DNA from: an uncultured bacterium
GTDB lineage: Bacteria; Hydrogenedentota; Hydrogenedentia; Hydrogenedentales; Hydrogenedentaceae
DNA length: 64,000 nucleotides
Assembly (NCBI GenBank): GCA_938014335.1
Contig: CALLRP010000024.1
Location: 1 to 64,000, forward strand
Reading direction: 5' to 3'
The notes under the pieces were generated by a model, which was given only the letters and a program-made list of their open reading frames with translations, ran no database searches and was not told where the DNA came from. Within the stretch, counting starts at the first letter, position 1; every line of letters starts with the position of its first letter. Shown one piece after another: positions 27,117 through 36,277 of the stretch. The position numbers and the translations under genes are program-made.

Positions 27117-28721
27117 ATGGCAAGAATTCTTGTTTTAGATAATTTAAGTGAGGAAGGTATTGAAATATTTAAGCAGGCTGGATTAGAGGTGGATGTAAAA
27201 CCTCCCCAAAAACCAGAGGAATTAGCCCAAATCATAGGGAATTATGACGGTTTAGTCGTTCGTAGTGCTACCAAAGTGACTAAAGAATCGCTATTGCATG
27301 CCAAAAACTTGAAAGTAGTCGGCAGAGCGGGTGCCGGAACTGACAATATTGATAAAGACTTTGCTACCCAAATGGGTATTGTTGTAATGAACACACCCGG
27401 CGGAAATACAATTTCTGCCTGTGAACATACTTTCGCCCTAATGTTAGCCCTTTGTCGTAATATCCCTTCTGCCCATAATTCTATGATGGCAGGTAAATGG
27501 GACCGTAAGAAATACATGGGCGTAGAACTACGGGGCAAAACTTTGGGTATTATTGGAGTAGGGAGAATTGGCGGTGCAGTGGCTAAGCGGGCATTAGCAT
27601 TTGAGATGAAAGTAATAGCCCATGACCCTATTTTAACTCCTTTGAAAGCAGAGGCATTAGGTGTAGAACTCGTTAGTCTTGAACAACTTATAAAAGAATC
27701 TGACTTTATATCTATTCACACACCGAAGACAGAGAAAACAAACAATATGATTCGATTAGAACAGTTAAAACAGATGAAACCTAATTGTAGAATTATAAAC
27801 TGTGCTCGTGGTGGAATTGTTAACGAAGAAGATTTAGCGATTGCTCTTCGTGAAAAGATAATTGCAGGTGCTGCATTGGATGTGTTTACTTCGGAACCTC
27901 CTGTGAATAATCCGTTTTTGGGGGTGGACAATGTAATATTAACACCTCATTTAGCCGCATCTACCGAGGAAGCACAAGTTGTTGTTGCTGTTGATATTGC
28001 AAAACAAATGGTTGATTTCCTGACGACAGGTGCCATTGTTAATGCGGTAAATGTCCCGAGTATAGACCCTGAAACCAGAAAAGTATTACAGCCCCTTATT
28101 GATTTAGGGGAGCGTTTAGGTATGTTCCAGTCATTATATACGCGTGGGAGACCCACTTCATTGCAAATTGAATACGCAGGAGAAATAGGAGTGACGGATA
28201 CTTACCCTATAACATCTGCCATTCTGACAGGCTTCTTGAAGCCATTAGTTGAAACAGTAAATATGATTAGTGCCCCAGTTCAAATTAAAGAACGAGGCAT
28301 TGAATGTCATGAACGAAAAACAGCCCGTCCCTCTAACTATGCTTTTGAAATTTCTCTTCGTGTCGAAACAGACCAAGAATCCCACACCGTTACAGGAACC
28401 TTATTCCATAAAACTGATGCACGAATTTGCAGTATTGATGGAATGCGGGTAGATGCAAAACCCGAAGGATATATGTTGGTTTGCAGAAATGAGGATAAAC
28501 CTCTTGTAATAGGACGGCTTTGCACTCGCATTGGTGAAGCAGGGGTTAACATCGCTAATTTAATGTTGGGTCGAGATATTAAAGGAGGACTTGCTCTTAC
28601 TGTTCTTAACCTTGACCAGCCTTTAAGTGATGAAGTTATTCAAGATTGTGCAAAATTACCTCATATCATAGAAGCTCGACTTCTTTCTTTGCCGGACAAC
28701 AATACAAACCATAACCAATAA
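27117..28721 (+). CDS. serA: D-3-phosphoglycerate dehydrogenase, long form
   Basis: 534 residues, the long form with extra ASB and ACT domains. The Rossmann motif is GVGRIG (147-152); catalytic R231 (CARGG), E260 (TSEPP) and H278 (LTPHLA) are in place. The C-terminal part (about 455-530) is an ACT fold (PLVIGRLCTRIGEAGVNIAN) that often binds serine as feedback inhibitor. It oxidises 3-phosphoglycerate, the first step of serine synthesis. Good AAAGGAAA ribosome binding site; icd follows in the same direction after 85 bases. Confidence 0.95.
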   Translation: MARILVLDNLSEEGIEIFKQAGLEVDVKPPQKPEELAQIIGNYDGLVVRSATKVTKESLLHAKNLKVVGRAGAGTDNIDKDFATQMGIVVMNTPGGNTISACEHTFALMLALCRNIPSAHNSMMAGKWDRKKYMGVELRGKTLGIIGVGRIGGAVAKRALAFEMKVIAHDPILTPLKAEALGVELVSLEQLIKESDFISIHTPKTEKTNNMIRLEQLKQMKPNCRIINCARGGIVNEEDLAIALREKIIAGAALDVFTSEPPVNNPFLGVDNVILTPHLAASTEEAQVVVAVDIAKQMVDFLTTGAIVNAVNVPSIDPETRKVLQPLIDLGERLGMFQSLYTRGRPTSLQIEYAGEIGVTDTYPITSAILTGFLKPLVETVNMISAPVQIKERGIECHERKTARPSNYAFEISLRVETDQESHTVTGTLFHKTDARICSIDGMRVDAKPEGYMLVCRNEDKPLVIGRLCTRIGEAGVNIANLMLGRDIKGGLALTVLNLDQPLSDEVIQDCAKLPHIIEARLLSLPDNNTNHNQ

Positions 28722-28806
28722 ATTTGTATTAGAAGTTAAATAAGTTATTAGTACAAATAAAAGGATAATTATTTTAAATTATATTTATTTATGAGGAGAA
28801 TGATTT

Positions 28807-30051
28807 ATGGCAAAAAATTTAATTCAAGTTCCCAAAGGAGAAAAAATAATCTTTAAAGATGGCATTATACATACTCCTGACCAGCCGATTATTGGTTTTA
28901 TTGAAGGTGATGGAACAGGTCCTGATATATGGAAAGCATCAAAATATTTGTTTGATTCCGCAGTAGAATTTTGCTACGGGAATAAAAGAAAAATAGCGTG
29001 GATGGAACTTTACGCGGGAGAAAAAGCAAATAAAGTAGCTAATACTTATCTACCTGAAGAAACTCTTGAAAAAATCCGTGAATATCAGATTACCATTAAA
29101 GGACCTTTAACAACCCCGGTGGGGGGAGGTTTTCGGAGTTTAAATGTAACTCTTCGGCAGATGCTTGACTTGTTTGCATGTGTTCGTCCCGTTCGATATT
29201 TTCCGGGTGTGCCCAGTCCTGTGAAGAATCCTGCAGATGTGGATGTAGTTATCTTTCGTGAGAATACAGAAGATGTTTATGCCGGATTTGAATTCCCCTC
29301 CGGCTCTGCTGAAGCAAAAAAATTAATTGACTTTTGTAAGAAGGAATTTGGTTGGAATATTCGCCCTGATTCGGGGATTGGTATTAAACCGATTAGTGAA
29401 ATGGGGTCAAAACGGCTTATTCGTTCTGCTATTAAGTATGCACTCGCTCATGAAAAACGCTCGGTAACCCTCGTCCACAAGGGAAACATTATGAAATATA
29501 CGGAGGGTGCTTTTCTAAATTGGGGTTATGAATTAGTCCGTGAAGAATTTGCAGGTTCCGCAGTTTGTTGGAGTGATTGCAACGGGAATCCAGGAGATAA
29601 ACTGCTTGTTAAGGACACTATAGCGGATATTTTTTTACAGCAAATATTAACTCGTCCCAGAGAGTTTGATGTTGTTGCAACAATGAACTTGAATGGGGAT
29701 TATATAAGTGATGCTATTGCTGCACAGGTTGGCGGAATTGGTATTGCTCCAGGGGCAAATATTAACTACGAAAATGGTTATGCTATTTTTGAAGCAACTC
29801 ATGGAACTGCCCCGAAGTATGCCAATTTAGACAAAGTAAATCCAAGTAGTCTTATACTTTCCGGCGTCATGATGTTTGAATATATTGGATGGAATGAAGT
29901 TGTTGATGTAATTACCCGTGCTTTAATCAAAACCTATCAAGACCGTATCGTAACTTATGATTTTGCAAGATTAACTACAGGTGCTCAAGAAGTAAAGTGC
30001 AGTGAATTTGCTGGGGCAGTAGTCGCACGATTTAGTAATAATGCAGAATAA
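28807..30051 (+). CDS. icd: NADP-dependent isocitrate dehydrogenase
   Basis: 414 residues, close to the E. coli enzyme. [18 protein letters not shown] contains the substrate-binding Ser (S111) that is phosphorylated in E. coli; [10 protein letters not shown] and the metal-binding [13 protein letters not shown] follow. NADP specificity is supported by the Lys-Tyr pair in [16 protein letters not shown] and the Tyr in VTYDFARL. It converts isocitrate to 2-oxoglutarate in the citric acid cycle. GAGGAG ribosome binding site. Confidence 0.95.
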   Translation: MAKNLIQVPKGEKIIFKDGIIHTPDQPIIGFIEGDGTGPDIWKASKYLFDSAVEFCYGNKRKIAWMELYAGEKANKVANTYLPEETLEKIREYQITIKGPLTTPVGGGFRSLNVTLRQMLDLFACVRPVRYFPGVPSPVKNPADVDVVIFRENTEDVYAGFEFPSGSAEAKKLIDFCKKEFGWNIRPDSGIGIKPISEMGSKRLIRSAIKYALAHEKRSVTLVHKGNIMKYTEGAFLNWGYELVREEFAGSAVCWSDCNGNPGDKLLVKDTIADIFLQQILTRPREFDVVATMNLNGDYISDAIAAQVGGIGIAPGANINYENGYAIFEATHGTAPKYANLDKVNPSSLILSGVMMFEYIGWNEVVDVITRALIKTYQDRIVTYDFARLTTGAQEVKCSEFAGAVVARFSNNAE

Positions 30052-30150
30052 GATTGTATAAGGGATATTTTCTTGAAAACTCCCTGAATAAAATATTAAA
30101 CTTTAAAGTGTAGTTCAAATAATTGAGTAATAAATTTAGGAAATCTAAAA

Positions 30151-30918
30151 TTGGCTGACAGTTTTTCTATACAACAAGCCTTACCGGATATAGAAGAACG
30201 AATTGAAAAATTACACCGATTAGCCACAGCAGGATTGTGTATTAACAGTGTAATCCATGACACGAACAATTACCTGGGGGCTATCATGGCGTACGCGGAA
30301 CTTCTTCAGATGGACACATCACCGGGGGAGGAAAGCCATCGGATGTTGGGTAAAATTATTGAATGTGTTCAGAATTGTTCCGTGTTAATGAACGGACTTA
30401 ATACTATTTCCCGAAGTAGAGATACCCTTGTAACTCTTGTGGAAATTCCAGAACTTATCAATACCGTTTTTCATCTAAGAAAATATTATCAGAAAGTACT
30501 GAAAATATGGGTTGAAAAGGAAATTGAAAGTGATATTAAACCCATCGTCGTAGACCTCCCACGACTCCAATTAGCTCTTCTTCATATAATAAAAAACGCA
30601 GAAGAGAATTTGGAATTGAAGGAACCTAAAGATGATGAGCCACGAAGATTGAAGGTATCATGTAAAGGTGATGATGATGGAATTTTGATAAGTGTTCATG
30701 ATAATGGTCCTCTATTAATTAAGAAAAGCACAGAAAATTTTTTTGAACCCTATACCACATCTAAAGACCAACATCATATAGGATTAGGTTTAACTATAGC
30801 TCAGAAGTATATAGAAGAACACAATGGATTTATAAGATACTCTGCTAAAGAAGGTTTCACCGTTTGGCTTCCTTTTGATAATCCTAAAGTCACATTATTA
30901 CATGAAGAAACGAAATAG
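30151..30918 (+). CDS. Soluble sensor histidine kinase core
   Basis: 255 residues with a TTG start; no membrane segment and no recognisable sensor domain. Phosphoacceptor H36 lies in NSVIHDTNNYLGAIMAY, an HD-x-NN H-box. The ATPase half has the N-box (HIIKNAEENL), DNG G1 box, an F box (FFEPYTTSK) and GLGL G2 box, then FTVWLP at the end. No response regulator is nearby, so its partner is unknown. The sequence before H36 is too short for a PAS domain; an upstream partner may supply input. Confidence 0.82.
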   Translation: MADSFSIQQALPDIEERIEKLHRLATAGLCINSVIHDTNNYLGAIMAYAELLQMDTSPGEESHRMLGKIIECVQNCSVLMNGLNTISRSRDTLVTLVEIPELINTVFHLRKYYQKVLKIWVEKEIESDIKPIVVDLPRLQLALLHIIKNAEENLELKEPKDDEPRRLKVSCKGDDDGILISVHDNGPLLIKKSTENFFEPYTTSKDQHHIGLGLTIAQKYIEEHNGFIRYSAKEGFTVWLPFDNPKVTLLHEETK

Positions 30919-31611
30919 TTACATCTGGCTCACCAGATAAGTAACCGTAACGGTAGAGTTACAACGGAGTTCGTTCAGAGAGAGAGTATCTTCTTCTTTT
31001 CTCCCGTCATTTTCCCATTCAATCTTATTTATTTCTACTTTTTCTATCGCATAAATACCGCCTCGAAGAGCCCCTGCTCCCGCATCTGCTGGTTGATATG
31101 CATTTTCAATGGCGGAATTAACCGCAGAACGAATCACCGCTTCTTCATTCTGCACCCGCAAAAAAGGCCCTTTCAAATCCGCCGTGAATTCTGTAGCAAG
31201 ATTCCGCATTTTATCCCATAATTTAGCAAATAATAAAGCCCCATTCTCAACGGAAACAATACCCGCCAAAGAAAAAACAGCAGTAATTCTCATTTCTATC
31301 TGGGGCTCAGTTTTTATACTATAAAAAGGACCCCAATTTTGGATTTCTACAGGACGGGGGCTTTCTTCTGTAAATTTCAATCGTAATTTTGTTTCAAAGT
31401 CTTGTAGGCATTTAAACGCAAGTTCAAAACTATTGTCCTGTGCAGTGCGAATGAATTGGAACTCTACATGGGTCGGAACAGCAATCGCAAAACCCTTACC
31501 TTGAGAAACAACCCGTGCATAAGAACCTGAAATATCTTCTCCCCAAATAGCCATAAACACCATCTGCGACAAGACACAAAAAACAATCAAACAATATCTT
31601 TTCTTATACAT
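30919..31611 (-). CDS. Exported protein of unknown function
   Basis: 230 residues from the ATG at 31611, which has GAGGT five bases before it and yields a clean signal peptide (MYKKRYCLIVFCVLSQMVFM to about WGED); the ORF is open further upstream to 31710, but that would overlap the PIG-L gene. The mature part is mixed alpha/beta with no family I recognise. A segment near 150-190 (AVIRSAVNSAIENAYQPADA) looks like an amphipathic helix pair. It is 17 bases downstream of the PIG-L deacetylase stop, so the two are probably one operon with the lipoprotein gene before them. Confidence 0.6.
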   Translation of the reverse strand: MYKKRYCLIVFCVLSQMVFMAIWGEDISGSYARVVSQGKGFAIAVPTHVEFQFIRTAQDNSFELAFKCLQDFETKLRLKFTEESPRPVEIQNWGPFYSIKTEPQIEMRITAVFSLAGIVSVENGALLFAKLWDKMRNLATEFTADLKGPFLRVQNEEAVIRSAVNSAIENAYQPADAGAGALRGGIYAIEKVEINKIEWENDGRKEEDTLSLNELRCNSTVTVTYLVSQM

Positions 31612-31628
31612 AATTACCTCGAATATAA

Positions 31629-32453
31629 TTAAATTATTCCTTGTGGTTTTCTTTCTAATGTGAATAATGCATCTATTTCGAGACGAGAAGGGGACCTTCC
31701 ATATTCGCATTGTTCAAAAAATTCCACATACTCAAAAGACTTATCGTAAGTTTCCAATTCCTTTTCAAATAGTGAACGGAAATAGAATGAGGGCATCCGA
31801 AATAAACTATCCCATCGTTCTCGGAGCCATTGTCTTCGTGCTTCTTTATCTTGAGGAACCTCTTCTAATTGATGGTCTAACCATGGTAACCATTCATACA
31901 TTTGTGAACTCATTGCATCTAATAAATCCCATTTTTTATCAATCACAGAAGTAATATCCACCGCATAATTAGGATGAAAAGGTATTGGCTTCTGAAACAT
32001 ATCCATCATATATAAGCAAAAAGGACTTTGAGATAAAGCGGGTACTTCGGGACAGAAATGAGGCACAGTTACCAAAAAGGCTGAATCCTGAACAAGCACA
32101 CCACACGCCCTGTGGTCAGGATGATAATCGCAGGGACGATGTGTGAGAACGACATCTGCTTTGAGTCGTCGAATTAAAGACACTATTTCATGGCGGACTT
32201 CAAGTGTAGGCATCAAAGAACCATCCGGGAAATCCATGACAATAGAAGTATATCCTCCTCGTTTTGCTGATTCCTCTGCTTCTTTTTGCCGAATTTGTTC
32301 CAATTCCTTAGGTTTTATTTCATAATGCCCCATATCCCCCTTTGTAACAGATACCGCATATACATTGTGTCCTTTTTCTGTCCACATAATCATACTTCCA
32401 CCTGCATACCATTCCGCATCGTCTGGATGGGCTCCCATACAGACAATATTCAT
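31629..32453 (-). CDS. PIG-L/LmbE-family deacetylase
   Basis: 274 residues. The zinc motif GAHPDDAEWYAGG (8-20) and the distal HPDHRACG (about 121-128), with THRPCDYHPDH, are diagnostic. Family members remove acetyl groups from GlcNAc-type sugars, for example in mycothiol, bacillithiol or glycolipid synthesis. No glycosyltransferase is adjacent, so the pathway is open. It starts three bases after the stop of the upstream lipoprotein gene. Confidence 0.87.
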   Translation of the reverse strand: MNIVCMGAHPDDAEWYAGGSMIMWTEKGHNVYAVSVTKGDMGHYEIKPKELEQIRQKEAEESAKRGGYTSIVMDFPDGSLMPTLEVRHEIVSLIRRLKADVVLTHRPCDYHPDHRACGVLVQDSAFLVTVPHFCPEVPALSQSPFCLYMMDMFQKPIPFHPNYAVDITSVIDKKWDLLDAMSSQMYEWLPWLDHQLEEVPQDKEARRQWLRERWDSLFRMPSFYFRSLFEKELETYDKSFEYVEFFEQCEYGRSPSRLEIDALFTLERKPQGII

Positions 32454-32455
32454 TT

Positions 32456-33175
32456 CTATTCTCCTTCTTGCTTAAGTGTTATCCTCAATGGGTTCCCTAA
32501 TATCTCTGTTTCTTCTTTTAGTTTTATTGTATTATCACTGTTAAATATTTTTCTTGGTTCTGTAAAGGGTTCATATAACAATAATTTTGCTTGTGCATAT
32601 AGTAAAGTAGAAAAACTTTCTCTGGGAACAGAGTCCCATAAATTTACTTCAAACCTCAAAGGGAACATGGTCTCTGTAGGGACGGGAATAATATCTCCAC
32701 CTACTGCACCTGTAAGAACGGTCTTAAATTCACCAATTTGTTCATTATCACGAATAATCTTCCCTTCAACCTTTACAGGATATTCCGTATAATTAACAGA
32801 TCCTTTCGGAAGAACAAGCACTTCAGCTATCATTTTTTCAGGATAGGGAGGTGATATTTCTACTTCGATACGCGAAATTTTCCCATGGGCTCCTATTTCT
32901 TTACGTATTTTTGTATTTGCTGTAATCATTCTTTCGGGAATTTGTATCAATATCTGCAAATCACTTTCGATATCACCCATATTTTTCTTTAAATTTGAAT
33001 TATTTACCACAGCAGATGGATTATACCCCCCTAAAACTTCTTGTTCTTCTTTAGACAACATTGGCTCATCTGGTTTTTTCTTGCTTTCAAAATAGGCATT
33101 ACATGAAGCAAACTCCCACATCAAAAGAAGAGAGAATAAGACAAGAAATACATATTTAAATATCCACATTTTCAT
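32456..33175 (-). CDS. Putative lipoprotein of unknown function
   Basis: 239 residues. A signal peptide ends in EFASC (Cys near 25), a plausible but not perfect lipobox. The mature part is beta-rich with segments such as KISRIEVEISPPYPEKMIAEVL and GEFKTVLTGAVGGDIIPVP, suggesting one or two immunoglobulin-like folds. No known family recognised. It is the first gene of a three-gene minus-strand run with the PIG-L deacetylase. Confidence 0.6.
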   Translation of the reverse strand: MKMWIFKYVFLVLFSLLLMWEFASCNAYFESKKKPDEPMLSKEEQEVLGGYNPSAVVNNSNLKKNMGDIESDLQILIQIPERMITANTKIRKEIGAHGKISRIEVEISPPYPEKMIAEVLVLPKGSVNYTEYPVKVEGKIIRDNEQIGEFKTVLTGAVGGDIIPVPTETMFPLRFEVNLWDSVPRESFSTLLYAQAKLLLYEPFTEPRKIFNSDNTIKLKEETEILGNPLRITLKQEGE

Positions 33176-33341
33176 ACAAATCCTGAAATCAAATTAAACA
33201 GATATTCATTTTTTTATTTAAGAATGATATAAAATTCAATGACTGAAAAACGAATGAATACAATGCCATAGTTTACAAATATGAAAAGAAATAATGTGAA
33301 TAAAGATTTATACGATTTATAAAAATTTTAAGAAAAATTTC

Positions 33342-33369
33342 TTGCAAAAACTTTTTATTTTTGTAATAA
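33342..33369 (+). promoter_or_regulatory. Predicted promoter of the radical SAM gene
   Basis: -35 TTGCAA (33342-33347), 16-base spacer, -10 TAATAA (33364-33369). It lies about 40 bases upstream of the ATG at 33411. Confidence 0.5.
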
Positions 33370-33410
33370 TGTTAATACCATACTAAACATTCATACCGGA
33401 GAACACCATT

Positions 33411-34403
33411 ATGAAATCGGTCGCCAATGGGACACAAAATACGGGGAAGTTGATATTATACGGTTGGGATAATTTATCTACTAATGATGGACCGGGTGTT
33501 CGGTTAGCTCTCTACTTCAAAGGGTGCAGTTTATCCTGCCCATGGTGCTTAAATCCATTTCTTCAAAAAGTTAACCCTGAAATCCGATGGAAAAGTAGTA
33601 GATGTATTCACGATTTTGAATGTATAAAAGAATGCAAGAAAAAGGCTATTTTAAATGTTAATAATACAATAATCATAGATGAAGAAAAGTGTAATTTTTG
33701 TGGTGCATGCTGGGAAGTCTGTAAAAGAGAGGGACTAAAACCCGCAGGAGATTATATATCAACAGCACAAATTATCTCTCTGGTTGATTATGAAATTAAT
33801 CTTCAAATTCCACCCCGGAATATAACTTTGGGAGGAGGAGAGCCTTTATTACAAGGATACCCTATGATTGAGTTACTTGAAAAATTAAAAAACCTCAATA
33901 TTAATCACATTCTTTTTACCAGTTGTGCAGGAATAGATAATCAAGAGTTATGGAAACAGGCTCTCAAATATACAGATGGGGTGTTACTTCAATTATTTAC
34001 GCTTGATAAAGAGGTGTGGCAAAGTGTCAGTAATGTCCCTTTTGAAATTTATCTTCGTAATTTGAATGATCTTGTTATATTGGAAAAACCTGTTTACATC
34101 CGCATCCCTATTGTTCCGGGTTTTACAAATTCTCCAGAGACTATCTATAACCTTTGTCTATTCATAAAAAAATCTTTACCCAACACAAAGCAGGTTGAAT
34201 TTCGTGGATATGTCCCCAATTCTTCGTTTAAGAATCCATTGTTCAATTTAAAAGATACAAACATCAGTCCTGATGAAATTATAAAACTCTGTACAGTAGC
34301 CCATGAGATAGGGTTAAAAGAAAGTCATTGGCGAGGTAACCTTCGTAACCTTGATAATGCTCCCCTTAATTATTCTATCCCTGACCAAAAAATGGATTTT
34401 TAA
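33411..34403 (+). CDS. Radical SAM glycyl-radical-enzyme activase-like protein
   Basis: 330 residues. The radical SAM cluster is CSLSCPWC (C39, C43, C46), preceded by NDGPGVRLALYFKGC as in pyruvate formate-lyase-type activases. An insert with ferredoxin clusters follows: a complete CxxCxxCxxxC (C94, C97, C100, C104) and a degenerate one (C65, C71, C75) lacking a fourth ligand. The SAM-binding GGGEPLLQG comes at about 142-150. Such proteins install a glycyl radical on a partner enzyme, but no glycyl radical enzyme is encoded in this window. Monocistronic. Confidence 0.82.
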   Translation: MKSVANGTQNTGKLILYGWDNLSTNDGPGVRLALYFKGCSLSCPWCLNPFLQKVNPEIRWKSSRCIHDFECIKECKKKAILNVNNTIIIDEEKCNFCGACWEVCKREGLKPAGDYISTAQIISLVDYEINLQIPPRNITLGGGEPLLQGYPMIELLEKLKNLNINHILFTSCAGIDNQELWKQALKYTDGVLLQLFTLDKEVWQSVSNVPFEIYLRNLNDLVILEKPVYIRIPIVPGFTNSPETIYNLCLFIKKSLPNTKQVEFRGYVPNSSFKNPLFNLKDTNISPDEIIKLCTVAHEIGLKESHWRGNLRNLDNAPLNYSIPDQKMDF

Positions 34404-34458
34404 ATAATTTCAATTTTCTGGAATACACTTGAATGGGTCCCCCCCATAAAAAAGAAAG

Positions 34459-34532
34459 TGGGCCCTGCAGGACTCGAACCTGCGACCAAGTGATTATGAG
34501 TCACCTGCTCTGACCTACTGAGCTAAGGGCCC
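34459..34532 (-). tRNA. tRNA with CAT anticodon, probably tRNA-Ile2 (lysidine type)
   Basis: Complete cloverleaf of 74 bases without encoded CCA. Acceptor GGGCCCT/AGGGCCC, D-arm GCTC/GAGC, anticodon stem GGTGA/TCACT with loop CTCATAA, T-arm GCAGG TTCGAGT CCTGC. Anticodon CAT would read as Met, but the segment from GAGCAGG through CTCATAATC to CTTGGTCGC closely follows the bacterial minor tRNA-Ile(k2CAU), and the C4-G69 and C5-G68 pairs required by TilS are present. It starts 38 bases after the rpoD stop codon on the same strand and may be cotranscribed with dnaG-rpoD. Confidence 0.8.
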
Positions 34533-34570
34533 AAACGCTTTTATAGTGACACATATTGTATCAATTTTTG

Positions 34571-36265
34571 CTATTTTATGCAACTTTCAATGAAGGGGAG
34601 TAACTCCCTTGCACGCCATGTATGCCTCAATTTTCGAATGGCTTTTGCCTCGATTTGGCGGACGCGTTCACGGGTAACATTGAATACACTACCCACTTCT
34701 TCTAATGTCCGTGCGAATCCATCACCTAAGCCCCAACGCAAGCGGATAACTTTTTCTTCGCGCTCGGTCAAGGTTTTTAATACCTCGTTTATTTTATCAA
34801 TAAATAGCCTATGTTGAGTTGTATCGGATGGATTTTCAACATTTTCATCTTCAATAAAATCACCAAATGTGGTATCACCATCATCCCCGATAGGTGTTTC
34901 TAAACTCATGGGGTCTTGCGATATTTTACGTATGGAATGCACGCGGTCTACGGGCAGTTCCATCTCATCGGCGATTTCTTCGACATTGGGCTCGCGTCCA
35001 AATTTTTGGATTAAACTCCGATTGGCTCTTGCCAATTTATTTATGGACTCGATCATGTGTACAGGGATACGAATGGTTCGTGCCTGGTCAGCTATGGCAC
35101 GGGTAATCGCCTGCCGTATCCACCATGTCGCATAAGTACTGAATTTATATCCTCGCCAGTATTCAAATTTATCCACGGCTTTAATTAGCCCAATATTCCC
35201 TTCTTGAATTAAATCTTCAAATGACATTCCTCTGTTGGTATACTTTTTAGCAATACTTACAACAAGACGCAGGTTTGCTTCAACTAATTTTTGCTTGGTC
35301 TCATTTATTTTTTCTTCTTTTTCACGGACGGTCTTAATAAGTTCTGAAATTTGTTCAAGATTCATTTGCGCATCACGCTGAATTTGATTTATCTTGGCTC
35401 GCGCCGTTTCAAGACGCTGTGCACATTCATAAAGATAGATGGCATCCTGGTCTTTTTTACTCTTTCTTCCTCGACCTGAATGAGCATTTTTTATTATCTC
35501 ATCTGCGGATAAACCAAATTCATGCTCTATTTGTGATATTTCATCTTTTGCACTCAAAATACGCCGTTCTAATGCTTTAATCTTTCTACCAATTTTTACA
35601 ATTTCTCTCGCACATAATGGGAAATTACTTAAAATCTGGTATTGTTTCTCACGCAGTTCCTTAATTTGATTTTGTAATATTTCAATATGTTGGATTTTTC
35701 CTCTTTGTTTTGCCTTTTTCTTTGTTAGTTTCTCAAGTTTTTTTTCCAACGCCTGTATTTGTTGGCGAATTACTGCTAATTGGTCTGCACTCTGTAATAA
35801 CTGCTTTTTTAATTTTTCCATTTTCGCATTTTCATTGCATTCAATTACACGAGAAGGGTCTAAACGACCGGATCGAATACGGGTGGCTATTAAGAAAAAT
35901 TCATGCACAGTATAAGGAGCACTTAATAAGACACGCACCAATTCTTTTTCGGCTTCTTCGATATTTTTGGCAATACCTACTTCCTTCTCCTTCGTTAATA
36001 AAGGGACTTTTCCCATAGCTCTGAGGTAAACACGGATACCCTCATCCGGGCGGGAAGGAGTTTTTATTGCATCAGGTTTTTGTATATCTGTTGGACTCCC
36101 TATACCCTTTAAGAGAGGGGCTTTTTCATAACCTAAGGCACGTAAAGTCTCACTGGGACTTTCATGAGCCTCATAAAGGTTCTCTAATAATGCCAACTCT
36201 TCTTCTTCTGGTGAAAACAACTCCACACTCCTTTGTTTTTTCAAAACCTTTTGTTTTGCTGACAT
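34571..36265 (-). CDS. rpoD: RNA polymerase primary sigma factor
   Basis: About 564 residues from the ATG at 36265, eight bases after AGAGG; GTG and ATG codons three and two codons upstream are weaker alternatives. Region 1.2 ([16 protein letters not shown], about 72-90), a non-conserved region with a long coiled coil, region 2 ([53 protein letters not shown]), region 3 and region 4 ([37 protein letters not shown]) are all present. Region 1.1 is short or missing. It directs transcription of housekeeping genes. Follows dnaG by 12 bases. Confidence 0.96.
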   Translation of the reverse strand: MSAKQKVLKKQRSVELFSPEEEELALLENLYEAHESPSETLRALGYEKAPLLKGIGSPTDIQKPDAIKTPSRPDEGIRVYLRAMGKVPLLTKEKEVGIAKNIEEAEKELVRVLLSAPYTVHEFFLIATRIRSGRLDPSRVIECNENAKMEKLKKQLLQSADQLAVIRQQIQALEKKLEKLTKKKAKQRGKIQHIEILQNQIKELREKQYQILSNFPLCAREIVKIGRKIKALERRILSAKDEISQIEHEFGLSADEIIKNAHSGRGRKSKKDQDAIYLYECAQRLETARAKINQIQRDAQMNLEQISELIKTVREKEEKINETKQKLVEANLRLVVSIAKKYTNRGMSFEDLIQEGNIGLIKAVDKFEYWRGYKFSTYATWWIRQAITRAIADQARTIRIPVHMIESINKLARANRSLIQKFGREPNVEEIADEMELPVDRVHSIRKISQDPMSLETPIGDDGDTTFGDFIEDENVENPSDTTQHRLFIDKINEVLKTLTEREEKVIRLRWGLGDGFARTLEEVGSVFNVTRERVRQIEAKAIRKLRHTWRARELLPFIESCIK

Positions 36266-36277
36266 ATACATCACCTC

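Noticed and set aside
30052..30150. Terminator after icd (imperfect AGGGA/TCCCT hairpin)
   Set aside because: The stem is short and bulged, and no T run follows.
31612..31710. Longer N-terminus of the exported protein at 30919-31611
   Set aside because: It would overlap the PIG-L gene and place 33 polar residues ahead of a clean signal peptide; the internal ATG has a good ribosome binding site.
34459..34532. Call as tRNA-Met from the CAT anticodon
   Set aside because: The acceptor pairs and the anticodon-arm/variable-loop sequence fit the minor tRNA-Ile better than elongator tRNA-Met.
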